64,000 nucleotides of DNA, from the NCBI RefSeq assembly GCF_038725785.1, contig NZ_CP109796.1, positions 1,984,001 to 2,048,000 on the forward strand, written 5' to 3'. This DNA is from Termitidicoccus mucosus (lineage in GTDB: Bacteria > Verrucomicrobiota > Verrucomicrobiia > Opitutales > Opitutaceae). Both the position numbers and the translations under genes were made by a program. Positions within the stretch are counted from its first letter, which is position 1, and every line of letters begins with the position of its first letter. Of this stretch, positions 1 through 9,589 are shown piece after piece. The notes below the pieces were generated by a model that was not told where the DNA came from, searched no databases, and worked only from the letters and a program-made list of their open reading frames with translations.

Positions 1-2
1 CG

Positions 3-557
3 GTCAACCATCTCAGCTACTGCCTGCTCGCGCTCTTCGCCATCTGCGCCGGCGGCGGCACCCGCGCCTTTGCGCAGGCCGACGTGGATTCCGCCTACAC
101 CGGCATCCTCCTGCAAATGTTCAACCACGGTCTCTCCGCCGCCGCGCTCTTCTATTGTATCGGGATTCTGGAGACACGCACCGGCGGCCTGCGCGGCATC
201 GGCGATTTCGGCGGCCTGCGCAAGGTCGCCCCGGTCTTCGCGCTCTTTTGCGGCGTCGCCATGTTCTCCTCGCTCGGCCTGCCCGGCCTGAATGGTTTCG
301 TCGGCGAGTTCCTCATTTTCCGCGGCGTCTTCGGCATCGTCCCCTGGGCGGCGTCCGTCGCCTGCGTCGGCCTGCTCATCACCGCGCTTTTCCTGCTGAC
401 CTTCTGGCAGCGCGTCTTCCACGGCCCCGTCGCCGGCGCGACGGAGAAAGTCACCGACCTCACCGCCCGCGAACTCGTCGTCCTCGCCCCCGCCGCCGCC
501 CTCATGCTCCTCCTCGGCGTCTGGCCGCAACTTCTCATCAACCTCTTCTCCCGGTAA
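3..557 (+). CDS. nuoM: NADH-quinone oxidoreductase subunit M, first paralogue (3' part, left copy)
   Basis: This is the last ~184 residues of a proton-pumping antiporter-like membrane subunit of complex I; the 5' part lies outside the window. The frame is open from base 3 and carries the typical QMFNHGLSAAALF helix and the GLPGLNGFVGEFL segment of NuoM proteins. It matches the C-terminal part of the gene at 14,011-15,495, with a one-codon insertion near base 84. It is followed by a GxxExxY gene and then a second nuoM, as in the right copy. Confidence 0.85.
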   Translation, partial: VNHLSYCLLALFAICAGGGTRAFAQADVDSAYTGILLQMFNHGLSAAALFYCIGILETRTGGLRGIGDFGGLRKVAPVFALFCGVAMFSSLGLPGLNGFVGEFLIFRGVFGIVPWAASVACVGLLITALFLLTFWQRVFHGPVAGATEKVTDLTARELVVLAPAAALMLLLGVWPQLLINLFSR

Positions 558-601
558 AGACATTCCCGCCGCCGCGACAATCTTTGCGCTCAAACCTTTC
601 C

Positions 602-985
602 ATGACAGAAAACGAAATTGGCAAAATCGTTGTGAATGAAGCAATGCGGCTCCACATGGAATTGGGGCCGGGATTGCTGGAGACGGTTTACGAAGTCCTG
701 CTTGCCAAAATACTCGAAAAGCAAGGATTGGCCGTCCAACGCCAAGTCCTCGTCCCAATTCGTTTTCACGGGATGAGTTTCGACGAAGGGTTTCGGGCAG
801 ACATCATTGTCGGGGAAAAAGTCATTCTTGAGTTAAAATCAGTCGAGCGACCAAACCCCGCCCATAAGAAACAAGTTCTCACCTATTTGAAGCTGACCGG
901 ATTGAAACTCGGTTTCTTGCTGAATTTCGGGGAGGAGCTCATGAAAAACGGCATCACTCGCGTCATAAACGGACAACTGGAATAA
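602..985 (+). CDS. GxxExxY protein, PD-(D/E)XK nuclease-like (intact copy)
   Basis: This 127-residue protein belongs to the GxxExxY family (PDDEXK_3). The name-giving motif GLLETVY spans residues 24-30. Predicted nuclease residues are D67, E77-L-K79 and the following Q91xxxY95. The biochemical role of the family is not settled; a nuclease fold is inferred from the motifs. It sits between two nuoM genes, which is not a normal complex I position, so it looks like an insertion. Its stop codon is 6 bp from a perfect 34-bp inverted repeat. The second copy at 15,540-15,909 is frameshifted. Confidence 0.85.
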   Translation: MTENEIGKIVVNEAMRLHMELGPGLLETVYEVLLAKILEKQGLAVQRQVLVPIRFHGMSFDEGFRADIIVGEKVILELKSVERPNPAHKKQVLTYLKLTGLKLGFLLNFGEELMKNGITRVINGQLE

Positions 986-991
986 AACATG

Positions 992-1080
992 AGGATTCTC
1001 ACACAAAGGCACGGAGGCACAAAGGAGGAGGGGAATATTTTCCATTCCTTTGTGCCTCCGTGCCTTTGTGTGAGAATCCT
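992..1080. repeat. Perfect 34-bp inverted repeat (hairpin) after the GxxExxY gene
   Basis: The arms at 992-1025 and 1047-1080 are exact reverse complements, separated by a 21-base loop rich in A and T. The arm contains the CACAAAGGCACGGAGGCAC type of sequence seen repeatedly between genes in many environmental bacteria. It could act as a transcription terminator or be a non-autonomous mobile element. The duplicate at 15,914-15,985 has lost the outer half of its right arm. Confidence 0.9.
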
Positions 1081-1159
1081 GAAAACGCAGCCGAATCACC
1101 ATTGAGTTAAAACCTCCCTCGCGCCGGCGCCGACAAATTCAAAATCAAAAACTTTCACC

Positions 1160-2639
1160 ATGCCACTCCTGCCCTGGACCATTTACCTGACCTTTGCCGG
1201 CGCGCTGCTCGCTTATCTCGCGGGCCGTCAATCGCCCGGCGCGGCCCGCTGCGTCGCGCTCCTCACCGCGCTCGCGGGCTGGGGAGTCGCGCTGGCCGCC
1301 GCCGCCGGCTTCACGCCCGCCGCCGCGCTGGCTGACCTCGTCAACTGCCCTTGGATTCCGCAACTCGGCATCCGCTACCACCTCGCGGCGGACGGCATCA
1401 GCATGACGCTCGTCGTCCTCACCGGGCTCGCCGCCACCGCCGGCATCCTTTTTTCGTGGAACATCGACGAGCGCGCCGGCGAGTTCTTCGCGCTCTACCT
1501 CGCGCTCATCGGCGGCGTTTACGGCGTGTTTCTCAGCGCGGATGTTTTCCTGTTCTTCGTCTTCTACGAAATCGCCATCGTCCCAAAATATTTCCTCATC
1601 GCGAAATGGGGCTCCACCAACCGCGAATACGGCGCGATGAAACTCGTGCTCTACTCGTTCGCGGGCAGCGCCTCGTCCTTGCCGGGTGCTCTGGGCCTAC
1701 GCCGCCAGCGGCGCGCGGGCTTCGGACTCGCGCAACTCGCGGTCGCGGCGGCCAATTTCACCCCGGTGCAGCAAACCGGCATGTTCGCGCTCGTGTTCAC
1801 CGGCTTCGCCGTGCTCGCGGCATGTTTCCTTCCACACGGCGCCGACCGGCGTGGCCGCGCCCACCGGAGCGTCGATGCTGCTGGCCGGCGTCGTCATGAA
1901 ACTCGGCGCCTACGGCTGCCTCCGCGTCGGCATCGGACTGTTCCCGGCGGGGCTGGAATTTTTCCAGCCCGTGCTCATCGCGCTCGCCCTCATCGGCATC
2001 GTTTACGCCGGCCTGGTCGCGCTCGTGCAGGAGGATTTGAAGTTCGTCATCGGTTATTCGAGCGTCAGCCACGGGTTTCGTGATGCTCGGCTCGCCGTCG
2101 CCAGCCCGCGCGCGGTGAGCGGCGCGGTGCTGCAAATGTTTTCGCACGGCGTCATCGCGGGACTGCTCTTCGCCGTGGTCGGGCGCATGATTTACGAGCG
2201 CACGCACACTCGCCAGATTTCCGCGCTGCGCGCGCTGCCGCTCTTCCGCCTGCTGCCGTTCGCGGCCGTCGCGTTTGTCCTCGCCGGGCTCGCCTCGATG
2301 GGCATGCCGGGCTTCAGCGGCTTCCCCGCCGAGCTCACCATCCTCGTCGGCGCGTGGCAGTTTTCGCCGCTGGTCACGCTCGCGGCCGTCGTCGGCGTGC
2401 TGGTCGCCGCCGCCTTCACGCTGCGCGCCGTGCAGCTCTCTTTCTTCGGCACCACCTCCGAGAAAGCCATGCCCGACCATCCCCTGCCGCCCATCACGTG
2501 GCCCGAAAAAGCCGGCGCGCTCCTGCTGCTCGCCGCGACCATTTTCGTCGGCCTGCGTCCCGGCTTCCTGTTTCACTGGATAAATACCGCGCTTGAGTCG
2601 CCGCTCTTCCAGGCGGCGCTGAAAGGAGGCGCGCTGTGA
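1160..2639 (+). CDS. nuoM: NADH-quinone oxidoreductase subunit M, second paralogue (left copy, frameshifted)
   Basis: This is the left copy of the gene at 16,060-17,551. The first ~170 codons are identical. Deletions then break the frame around 1,669-1,715, 1,820-1,850 and 2,070-2,090, while the 3' part including the stop at 2,637-2,639 is intact. The family role is a proton-translocating membrane arm subunit. The stop overlaps the nuoN start (TGATG). The breaks are scattered short deletions in GC-rich runs, so sequencing error is more likely than true decay. Confidence 0.85.
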
Positions 2640-4116
2640 TGAACATGCTCCCCGCCACTCTTTCCGATTCCTACTCCGGCCTCGCCCGCGCGCTCGCGCC
2701 CGAAGCGGTCCTCGTCATCGGCGCGCTCCTCGTGCTCGGCTTCGATTTGTTTGCCGGCAAACGGCAAAGCGGCCCGCGCGCGGCCGTCTCCGCCCTCATC
2801 GGCATCGCCGCCCTCGCCGGCGCGGCCTGGCTGACCGCCTGCGCCGGCCCGTCCGGCTTCGCCCTCCAGCGCGCCCTCGACATCGACAAACTCGCCGTCG
2901 GCGCGCGTCTCGGCGTATGCGTTGTCAGCGTTCACACTCCTGCTCCTGCCCGGCTCGTCGCGCCTGCGCCATCCGGCGGAATACGTCGCCATCATCCTCT
3001 TCGCCACCGTGGGCTTCTCGCTCATGGCCGCGGCCAACAACCTCCTGCTCGGCTTCCTCGCCATCGAGCTGGCCAGCCTGTCGCTCTATATCCTTGTCGG
3101 CTTCGACAAGACCCGCCCCGACTCCGCCGAGGCCGGCCTGAAATATTTCCTGTTCGGCGGCACGTCGGCCGCGTTCATGCTCTTCGGCTTCAGCCTGCTC
3201 TACGGCTCGCCGGCACCATCGACCTCACTTCGCTCAGTTCATGCTCCGCGACAGCTTTTCGCCAGTCGTCCTCGTCGCGCTCGTGATGGTGCTCGTCGGT
3301 TTCGGCTTCAAGGTCGCCGCCGTGCCTTTCCATCTCTGGGCGCCCGACGCCTACCAAGGCGCGCCCTCCTCCGCGGCCGCGCTGGTCGCATCGGCCTCGA
3401 AGCTCGCCGGCTTTGCCTTTTTCCTGCGCCTGCTCTGGCCCGGGCTCCACAGCCTCGCCGGTGACGCGGCCGCGCTTCCGCTCGCCGCCGGCTGGATGCC
3501 CGTGGTGGCTGTCCTCTCGCTCGGCTCGTTGTTCGTCGGCAACCTCGGCGCGCTTGCCCAGACCAACGTCCGCCGCCTGCTCGCCTACTCGGCCATCGCG
3601 CACGCGGGCGTGATGCTCCTCGGCATCATCGCCGCGGGCGAGGCCGGCGTCGGTCCGCTGTTCTATTATGCCGCGACCTACGGACTGGCGACCGTGGGGG
3701 CGTTTGGCGTCGTCTCGGTCATCGAACGCGACGCGCCCTGCCAGAAACTCACCGATCTCGCCGGCCTTTGGAAGCGCTCGCCGTTGCTGGCGCTGACGCT
3801 TTTTGTCTTTGTGCTCTCGCTCGCGGGCGTGCCGCCGCTGGCCGGCTTTTTCGGCAAATTCGCCGTCTTCGCCGCCGTCCTGAAACTCAACGGCCTCGGC
3901 GGTCCCGCCGGCTGGCTCGCGATCCTGGCCATCGCCTTCAGCGCCGTCGCGCTTTATTACTACCTCGCGATTCTGAAACAGGCCCTGGTCGCCGGCCCGG
4001 CCAAGGACGCAAAGCGGATTCCCGTCCCGGCGCTGCCCGCGCTCTCCTTGGTGCTCTGCGCCGCGCTGCTTGTGGTCCTCGGTGTGTTTCCCTCGCTGAT
4101 TCTCTCGCGATTGTAG
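2639..4116 (+). CDS. nuoN: NADH-quinone oxidoreductase subunit N (left copy, frameshifted in the middle)
   Basis: NuoN is the antiporter-like subunit of the membrane arm that sits near the A/J/K subunits. The reading frame is interrupted by small indels near 2,915 and 3,205-3,240, but from 3,241 to the stop it is intact and gives the proper C-terminus ending in a hydrophobic helix. The right copy (17,551-19,021) is intact where this one is broken and broken where this one is intact, so a full nuoN can be built only by combining both. Confidence 0.85.
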
Positions 4117-4321
4117 AGCCTTGGATCTCCCACGGGCGGAGACATTTCAATTTCGGAGAGGCCGGACATTGCGGTTTGCGCAGTCGCGCAAGCCTTTCGC
4201 ATTTTCGTAGAAAAATTGCTTTTGCCCCGGCGGGCCGTCCCGTAGCCGCAACAGGTTCATGTCCGTTTGCTCATGGCGACGCAATCCCGCGGGCGGCGGA
4301 CGCGGGGCGGGCCGCTTTTTG

Positions 4322-4349
4322 TTGAACGCTTCAACATGCGGCGCGTTGC
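4322..4349 (+). promoter_or_regulatory. LacI-type operator plus TTGC element upstream of alpha-mannosidase (left copy)
   Basis: A perfect palindrome TTGAACGCTTCAA lies at 4,322-4,334. Exactly 11 bp later comes TTGC (4,346-4,349). This is the duplicate of the site at 19,225-19,252 and shares its layout with four other promoters in the window. Confidence 0.6.
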
Positions 4350-4384
4350 GCTCCGCAGGGAGCCGGGCGAGAAGAAACGCCCTG

Positions 4385-6628
4385 ATGACCCGCTTTCATA
4401 TTATCACCAACGCCCACCTCGATCCCGTCTGGCTATGGGACTGGCGCGAGGGCTTGAACGAAGGCATCGCCACCTGCCGCGCGGTGCTCGATTTGATGAA
4501 TGAGTTTCCCGAGCTGAAATTCACGCGCGGCGAGGCGTCGGTTTACGAGCACATCGAGCGGCACGCCCCGGAGACGTTCGCGCGCATCCGGGAAAAAATC
4601 GCGGAGGGGCGCTGGGAGGTGGCGGGCGGGAACTACGTGCAGCCCGACACGAACCTGCCGGCGACGGAGGTGCTCGCGCGCCAGTTCCGGCGCGGACTCG
4701 GCTACTTCCGGCGCGCGCTCGGCGTGCGCCCGGTCGCGGCGTGGGCGGCAGACTCATTCGGGCACAGCGCGGGCTGTCCCGCGATTTACGCGGCGGCGGG
4801 CATGAAGTATTTTGCGTTCTGGCGGCCGTTCGCGTCGGAGCTCGCGCTGCCCGGGCCCGCGTTCTGGTGGGAGGCGGCGGGCGGCGAACGCGTATTGTCA
4901 TGGCGGATACAGGTCGGCTGGTATGGCTCGACGCGCGCGGAAATCCCGGGGCGGCTCGACGCCTACCGCGAGGAGTCCGCACAATGGGGGGTTGAAAACG
5001 TGATGGTGCCGCTCGGGCTGGGCAACCACGGCGGCGGGCCGTCGCGCGCGCAGATCGAGGCGGGCTGGCGCGGGCAAAATCGCGACGTGGAGGTGGTGTT
5101 CTCGACGCTGCACGGATTTTTCGAGGCGCTCTCGGCGGAAGCGGCGCGGCTGCCGGTATTCAGGGGGGAGTTGAATTTTACGCTGCGCGGCTGCTACGCA
5201 TCCGCCGCGTCAGTGAAGTTCGCCTACCGGCGCGCGGAAAACGCGCCCTGCAAGCCGAGCGCACAGTGTCCGCCGTCGCGCGCTGCGCGAGGCGGAAAAC
5301 ATCGGCACGGCCCGCCCGCGCCGGATCTGGGCGAGGCGTGGGACGCGGTGCTTTTCACACCTTTCACGACGTGCTGCCCGGCACGGCCATCGAGCAGGCG
5401 CTGGCGGGCAGCGCGCGGATCGGCTCGGCGCAACACCACGCGCGCGCGCGGAGAACGACGCGCTGAACGCGCTGGCGTCGCGGTGGACACAGCCTCGCGC
5501 CACGGGCGACCGGCCCGCCGTCGCGCCCGTGCTGTTGTGGAACCGAATCCGCATCCTTCGACGGGCCGGTGGAGTTTGAGGCGCCGCTGGACATCGCCCG
5601 CTGGACGCGTTCAAAACAAACCCGACGCCGTGCGCTCGCGGTGCGCGACGGGCGGGCGCGCTGCCGTTCCAGTGCGTCGTGGAAAACAATTTCGCGCTTG
5701 AGACACCGTGGCGCAAACGCTTCGTCACGCGGGTGAAAATCCCGCCATGTGGCTGGCATGTGCTAACGGCGGGCTGGCGGACGCGCCGGTGAAAACACCT
5801 CGTGTGAAACCGACCTTCGCGGGCGCGGGCGCATCGCGAACGCGTGAGATCCGCGCCGCGGGCGCCAGGCGCGTCGTGATTTCGCGCAAGGAAAACAGGC
5901 GCGCCGCCTCGGGCGTGCACGGTGGACGACCCCGGGATCGTGGGGCGGGCATAACGGCGAGCCGGAGGCAAATCATGTCAACCACGTGAAAGACGCCTGA
6001 AAATCGAGGCGGTCGACGCTTGAACGCGGACCGGAACGGGCTTCGCTCTGGATTCGGCTGACGGCGCGGGCGGGGCGTCGTGGATCGAACTGACCTTGCG
6101 GCTTTGGCGCGATGATGCGGTCGTGGTGAAAACGCGCGCGTTTTGGGCCGAAAAATCGGCGCGCTTGAAACTGGAGTTTTCCGGCATCGGCGGCGCGGCG
6201 GAGTTCGAGGCGCCGGCGGCAGCGTCCGGCGCGAGCCATGCGGCGACGTGCCGCGGGCGCTGGTGTGCTGGGGGGCGCGACGCTTTCGTTTTCGCGAGCG
6301 ACGCGCTGTATTGTTTTGACACCACCGCGACCACCTTTGGCGCGACGATTGCGAGGAGCGCGCCTATGCGTCGCTTGGCGGCGCGCGTCCCGCGTCGAGA
6401 CTTGGCGGCCGTGCATGGACTTAGGCGAGCACTTGTTCCAGTTCGCGCTGGGCGCTGACGCCGACGCGCTGGCGCGCTGGCTGGAATCGCCGCCGGTCGC
6501 ATTGCTGACGGCGGCGCACGAGGCGCTGCCGCGCACGGGCGGCGTGCTGCGCGCCGGGCCGGGCTTGCGGTTGCTGGCGTTCGCGCGGGCGGCGGACGGC
6601 GGCTGGATGCTGGCGTAAAGCAGCGCGG
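4385..6628 (+). pseudogene. GH38 alpha-mannosidase, left copy: frameshifted and truncated at the duplication join
   Basis: This begins like the intact-looking gene at 19,288 (MTRFHIITNAHLDPVWLW) and stays in frame to about 5,060, including the DSFGHS nucleophile region. After that there are dozens of small deletions. Similarity to the right copy ends at about 6,628, where the sequence runs into a metallo-beta-lactamase-fold fragment. It cannot make a full enzyme as written. The error pattern points to poor consensus quality rather than an old pseudogene, because substitutions are rare. Confidence 0.8.
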
Positions 6629-6945
6629 CATCGAGGCCGTCCTCACTCCCGGCCATACCCCGGCCACGTCAGCTACTTGTTGAATTCCTCGATGAATGCT
6701 GGTCTGGGAGACATCATTCACAGCCACGCCGCTGTAATTTGCCCATCCGAGGTCGCGGTCACCTTTGATTCCGACGCCGGGCAGGCCGTCGCCACCCGCC
6801 AGAAAATCTGCCTGTGCCGCGGCCGACAGGCTCTGGATCGCCGGCGCGCATCTGCCTTTTCCCGGCATCGCCATGTCGCCACCGAGGGCAAGGCGTATGC
6901 GGTGCCCATCGAGTATGCCCCGGTTGAACCCGCGCTAATCCATTC
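6629..6945 (+). pseudogene. Metallo-beta-lactamase-fold hydrolase, C-terminal fragment
   Basis: Joined frames read GIEAVLTPGHTPGHVSYLL near the start, then GDIIHSHA, VAVTFDSD, AVATRQKI and a FPGIGHV-like segment before VPIEYAPVEP. This is the order seen in MBL-fold hydrolases, where the HTPGH histidine is a metal ligand. The N-terminal half with the HxHxDH motif is missing because the sequence switches from mannosidase at about 6,628. Several frameshifts are present. The natural upstream context of this fragment cannot be seen. Confidence 0.65.
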
Positions 6946-6970
6946 ACACCGCCACTTACCGACCTCTCTC

Positions 6971-7625
6971 GTGGAAACCCTTGAACAACTTCGCGACGGC
7001 TCATCGCGGCCTTCCGGCCCCGGATGCCGTCACCAAATCCCGGCCCCGCCGCGCAGCACTCCTGCTTCTCGCCCACGCGCATGCCCGAGATCGCCCGCTT
7101 CCTGCGCGACGACCCCGCTCCGCCTCGATTTCTGCTCCAATGTCAGCGGCGTCGACTGGCCCGACAAGGAAATCACCGAGACCGTGAATCACCACGCCCG
7201 ACCCCGCCGGCGGCCGGACAAAGTCACCGAGCAAAACCAAGCGCCTCCAGCCCGGTTATCTCGAAGTCGTTTACCACCTCTACTCCATGGCGCTCAAAAC
7301 CACCGCGCCCGTCGTCCTCCGCCTCCGCACCGCCAACCGCGCCGACGACGTGACCGTGCCCTCGCTCACCCCGGTCTGGCGCTCTTGCGAGTTTCAGGAA
7401 CGCGAGGTCTTCGATCTCTTCGGCGTCCGCTTCGAAGGCCACCCGATCTCCGCCGCATCCTCGGGACGAATTCAGGACCACCCCATGCGCAAAGACTACG
7501 TTTCCCCGACGACTACGATAGCCCACCGCACGACGAAGTGCTGGCGCGCGCGAAAACGCACTATCGCGCCGCCGGCGCTGACGCCGTCACCCGCCGTCAC
7601 CACGAAACAGGAGGCCGCCAAATGA
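6971..7625 (+). CDS. nuoC: NADH-quinone oxidoreductase subunit C (frameshifted)
   Basis: NuoC is the 30 kDa peripheral-arm subunit of complex I. The signature EREVFDLFGVRFEGHP is readable around 7,400-7,445, preceded by VVYHLYSMALKTT. The start is probably the GTG at 6,971 (ETLEQLRDG). Several indels between 7,000 and 7,500 split the frame. The end appears to be the TGA at 7,623-7,625, overlapping the nuoD start as ATGA. No nuoA or nuoB is visible upstream, because the MBL-fold fragment and the duplication join lie there. Confidence 0.8.
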
Positions 7626-8782
7626 GCGCTTCCGCTGCCACGCCCGACACCTTCACGCCCGGCGCCACCTCGGTCCGCGCCGTTCACGACGACTTCCACG
7701 GCGACCTTCTCGAGGTCTCGATGGGGCCGCACCACCCTCGACCCACGGCGTCTTCCATGAACGTCGTCCTCGACGGCGAGATCATCGTCAAGCTCCAGCC
7801 CGTTTTCGGCTACCTGCATCGCAACCACGAAAACTGGCCGAAGCATTTCCTACCTCGCCAGCATCCCCTACCGACCGACCTCCGACTACCTCGCCTCCCT
7901 CACCAACAACTGGGCCTGTCATCATCGCGGTCGAGAAACTGGCCGGTTTCACCGTCCCCGAGCGCGGCGAATACATCCGCGTCATCGTCGGCGAACTCGC
8001 CCGCCTCATCAACCACTGCTGCCTCGTCGGCTTCCTGCTCAACGACCTCGGCACCTCCTTCACTCCCCTGCTCTACTCCCTGCGCGAACGCGAACGCATG
8101 CTCGACCTCGTCGAGGAGCTCACCGGCTCCCGCATGATGTGCAACTACATGCGTTTCGGCGGCGTCCGCGTCGATCCCTCGCCCGACTGGCTCGCCCGCC
8201 TGAAAGACTACCTCGAGGGCGACTTCCCAAAATTCCTCGACGAGCAGGACGCCCTCCTCACCGGCAACGAAATCCTCCTCGCCCGCACCCAGGGCACCGG
8301 CATCCTCAAACCCGATCTCGCCATCAACGCCGGCATCACCGGCCCCATGCTGCGCGCCTCCGGCGTGGATTACGACATCCGCAAAGTCGAGCGCTACTCC
8401 ATCTACGACCGCTTCGACTTCCGCGTCCCCCTTGGCGACCACGGCGACACCTACGACCGCTACATGATGCGCATGCTCGAAATGCACGAGTCGCTCAAAA
8501 TCCTCCGCCAGGCCCTCCGCGACATCCCTGGCGGCCCCGCCACCGATCCCAAGGCCAAATCCCGCGGACTCCGCGGCGAAACCACGGGACGCATCAGAGG
8601 CCCCCAAGGGCGAACTCGGCTTCTACCTCATCAGCGACGGCGGCCCGCAGCCCTACTGCTACCGCATCCGTCCGCCCTCCTTCATCAACCTCACCATCCT
8701 CGAAGACATGTGCGTCGGCCAGACCGTCGCCGACGCCGTCATCACCTCAGCGTGGACATCGTCCGGCGAAGTGGACCGCTGA
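7622..8782 (+). CDS. nuoD: NADH-quinone oxidoreductase subunit D (frameshifted)
   Basis: NuoD is the 49 kDa subunit that forms part of the quinone site. Recognisable segments are EVSMGPHHP near the N-terminus, [20 protein letters not shown] in the middle, and a C-terminal region reading [15 protein letters not shown], then [10 protein letters not shown] and SVDIV in shifted frames. The central part (8,098-8,590) is one clean frame. Indels lie near 7,735, 7,850-7,925, 8,095, 8,595 and 8,745. It follows nuoC by a 4-base overlap, so co-translation is likely. Confidence 0.85.
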
Positions 8783-8787
8783 AACCA

Positions 8788-8945
8788 ATCACGAATTACA
8801 AATGACGAATTACGAATTAAACCAACCACCGGCATCCCGCCCTTGCCCATTCGCCCGAATCCGCCCGCGCTCATTCGCGGCCGGCCACGCGTCCCCCGCC
8901 ATTCGTCATTCGTAATTCGTCATTCGTAATTCGTCATTCGTAATT
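8788..8945. repeat. AT-rich composite inverted repeat between nuoD and nuoI
   Basis: A left arm built from ACGAATTAC/ATGACGAATT units (8,790-8,820) is followed by about 80 bp of GC-rich sequence and a right arm of tandem ATTCGTCATTCGTA units (8,900-8,945) in opposite orientation. The arms can pair. Related elements occur at 10,811, 11,772 and 13,961 in the same operon. Confidence 0.85.
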
Positions 8946-8956
8946 AATTTTCTCCC

Positions 8957-9589
8957 ATGCTCGGCACCGGCATCATCAAAGGACTCCTCGTCACCGCGAA
9001 AAATCTCGTCGGCAGCTACCACGACCCCAAGCGCCTGCCCACCATCGAGTATCCGGAAAAACGATACAAACTCCCGGAAAACTTCCGCAGCTTCCCCTTC
9101 CTCGTTTACGACGGCGACGGCGAACGCCGGCCTGCGCTGCGTCGCCTGCCGCATCTGCGAGAAGGAATGCCCGCCGCAGTGCATCTACATCGTCCCCGAG
9201 CGCGACGAAAAGGCCGCGTGCAGGAAACCCAAGATCTTCGACATCGACTTCTCCGTCTGCGGGCTGCCAGATCTGCGTCGAGGCCTGCCTTCGACTCCAT
9301 CAAGATGGATCACCACTGAGATCACGGCCACCAACCGCTTCGAGGGCCTGCTCGTCCACCTCGACCAGCTCGCGAAACCCAACAGCTATTTTCACCAAAT
9401 CCACCGCCGACGCCGCCGAAATCGACGCCCGCCTCGCCGAGGACAAACGCAAGGCCGAGGAAAAGCCAAGGCCGCTGCCGCTGCTGCGGCCAAAGCCGCC
9501 GCGCCGCCGCCAAGTCTGCCGCCGTTCCGCCCGCCTGCAACCGCTCCCGCTCCGAAACCCGACGTCCTGACCCAAGGGCCTGCCAATGA
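8957..9589 (+). CDS. nuoI: NADH-quinone oxidoreductase subunit I, 2x[4Fe-4S] (frameshifted)
   Basis: NuoI is a ferredoxin-like subunit carrying clusters N6a and N6b. The N-terminus MLGTGIIKGLLVTAKNL is clear. Joining frames gives two cluster motifs: CVACRICEKECPPQC around 9,138-9,182, and a CxxCQICVEACP-type motif around 9,255-9,295, followed by DSIKMDHH. The C-terminus is an alanine/lysine/proline-rich tail (about 9,430-9,560), longer than usual for NuoI. The stop appears to overlap the nuoH start (ATGA at 9,586). nuoI precedes nuoH here, the reverse of the E. coli order. Confidence 0.75.

Larger units (their letters stand above)
1..6628. repeat. Left copy of a ~6.6 kb near-identical duplication
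   Basis: This block matches 14,942-21,609 almost base for base: end of nuoM, GxxExxY gene, nuoM', nuoN and most of the alpha-mannosidase. Differences are nearly all short deletions plus a handful of substitutions. Deletions are found in both copies. The left copy keeps an intact nuoN 3' end and an intact GxxExxY gene where the right copy is broken, and the right copy keeps intact nuoM' and mannosidase sequence where the left is broken. Homology stops at about 6,628 inside the mannosidase. The left end is cut by the window. Confidence 0.9.

Noticed and set aside
602-985. GxxExxY gene as a complex I assembly factor
   Set aside because: Position alone suggests it; the motif points to a nuclease-like protein and the hairpin nearby favours an insertion.
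4385-6628. Left mannosidase as a genuine pseudogene formed by gene decay
   Set aside because: Substitutions are rare and the matching right copy carries its own deletions in other places, so consensus error is more likely.
8788-8945. Possible CRISPR array from the tandem ATTCGTCATTCGTA units
   Set aside because: There are no unique spacers of regular length and no cas genes; it is an inverted-arm repeat.
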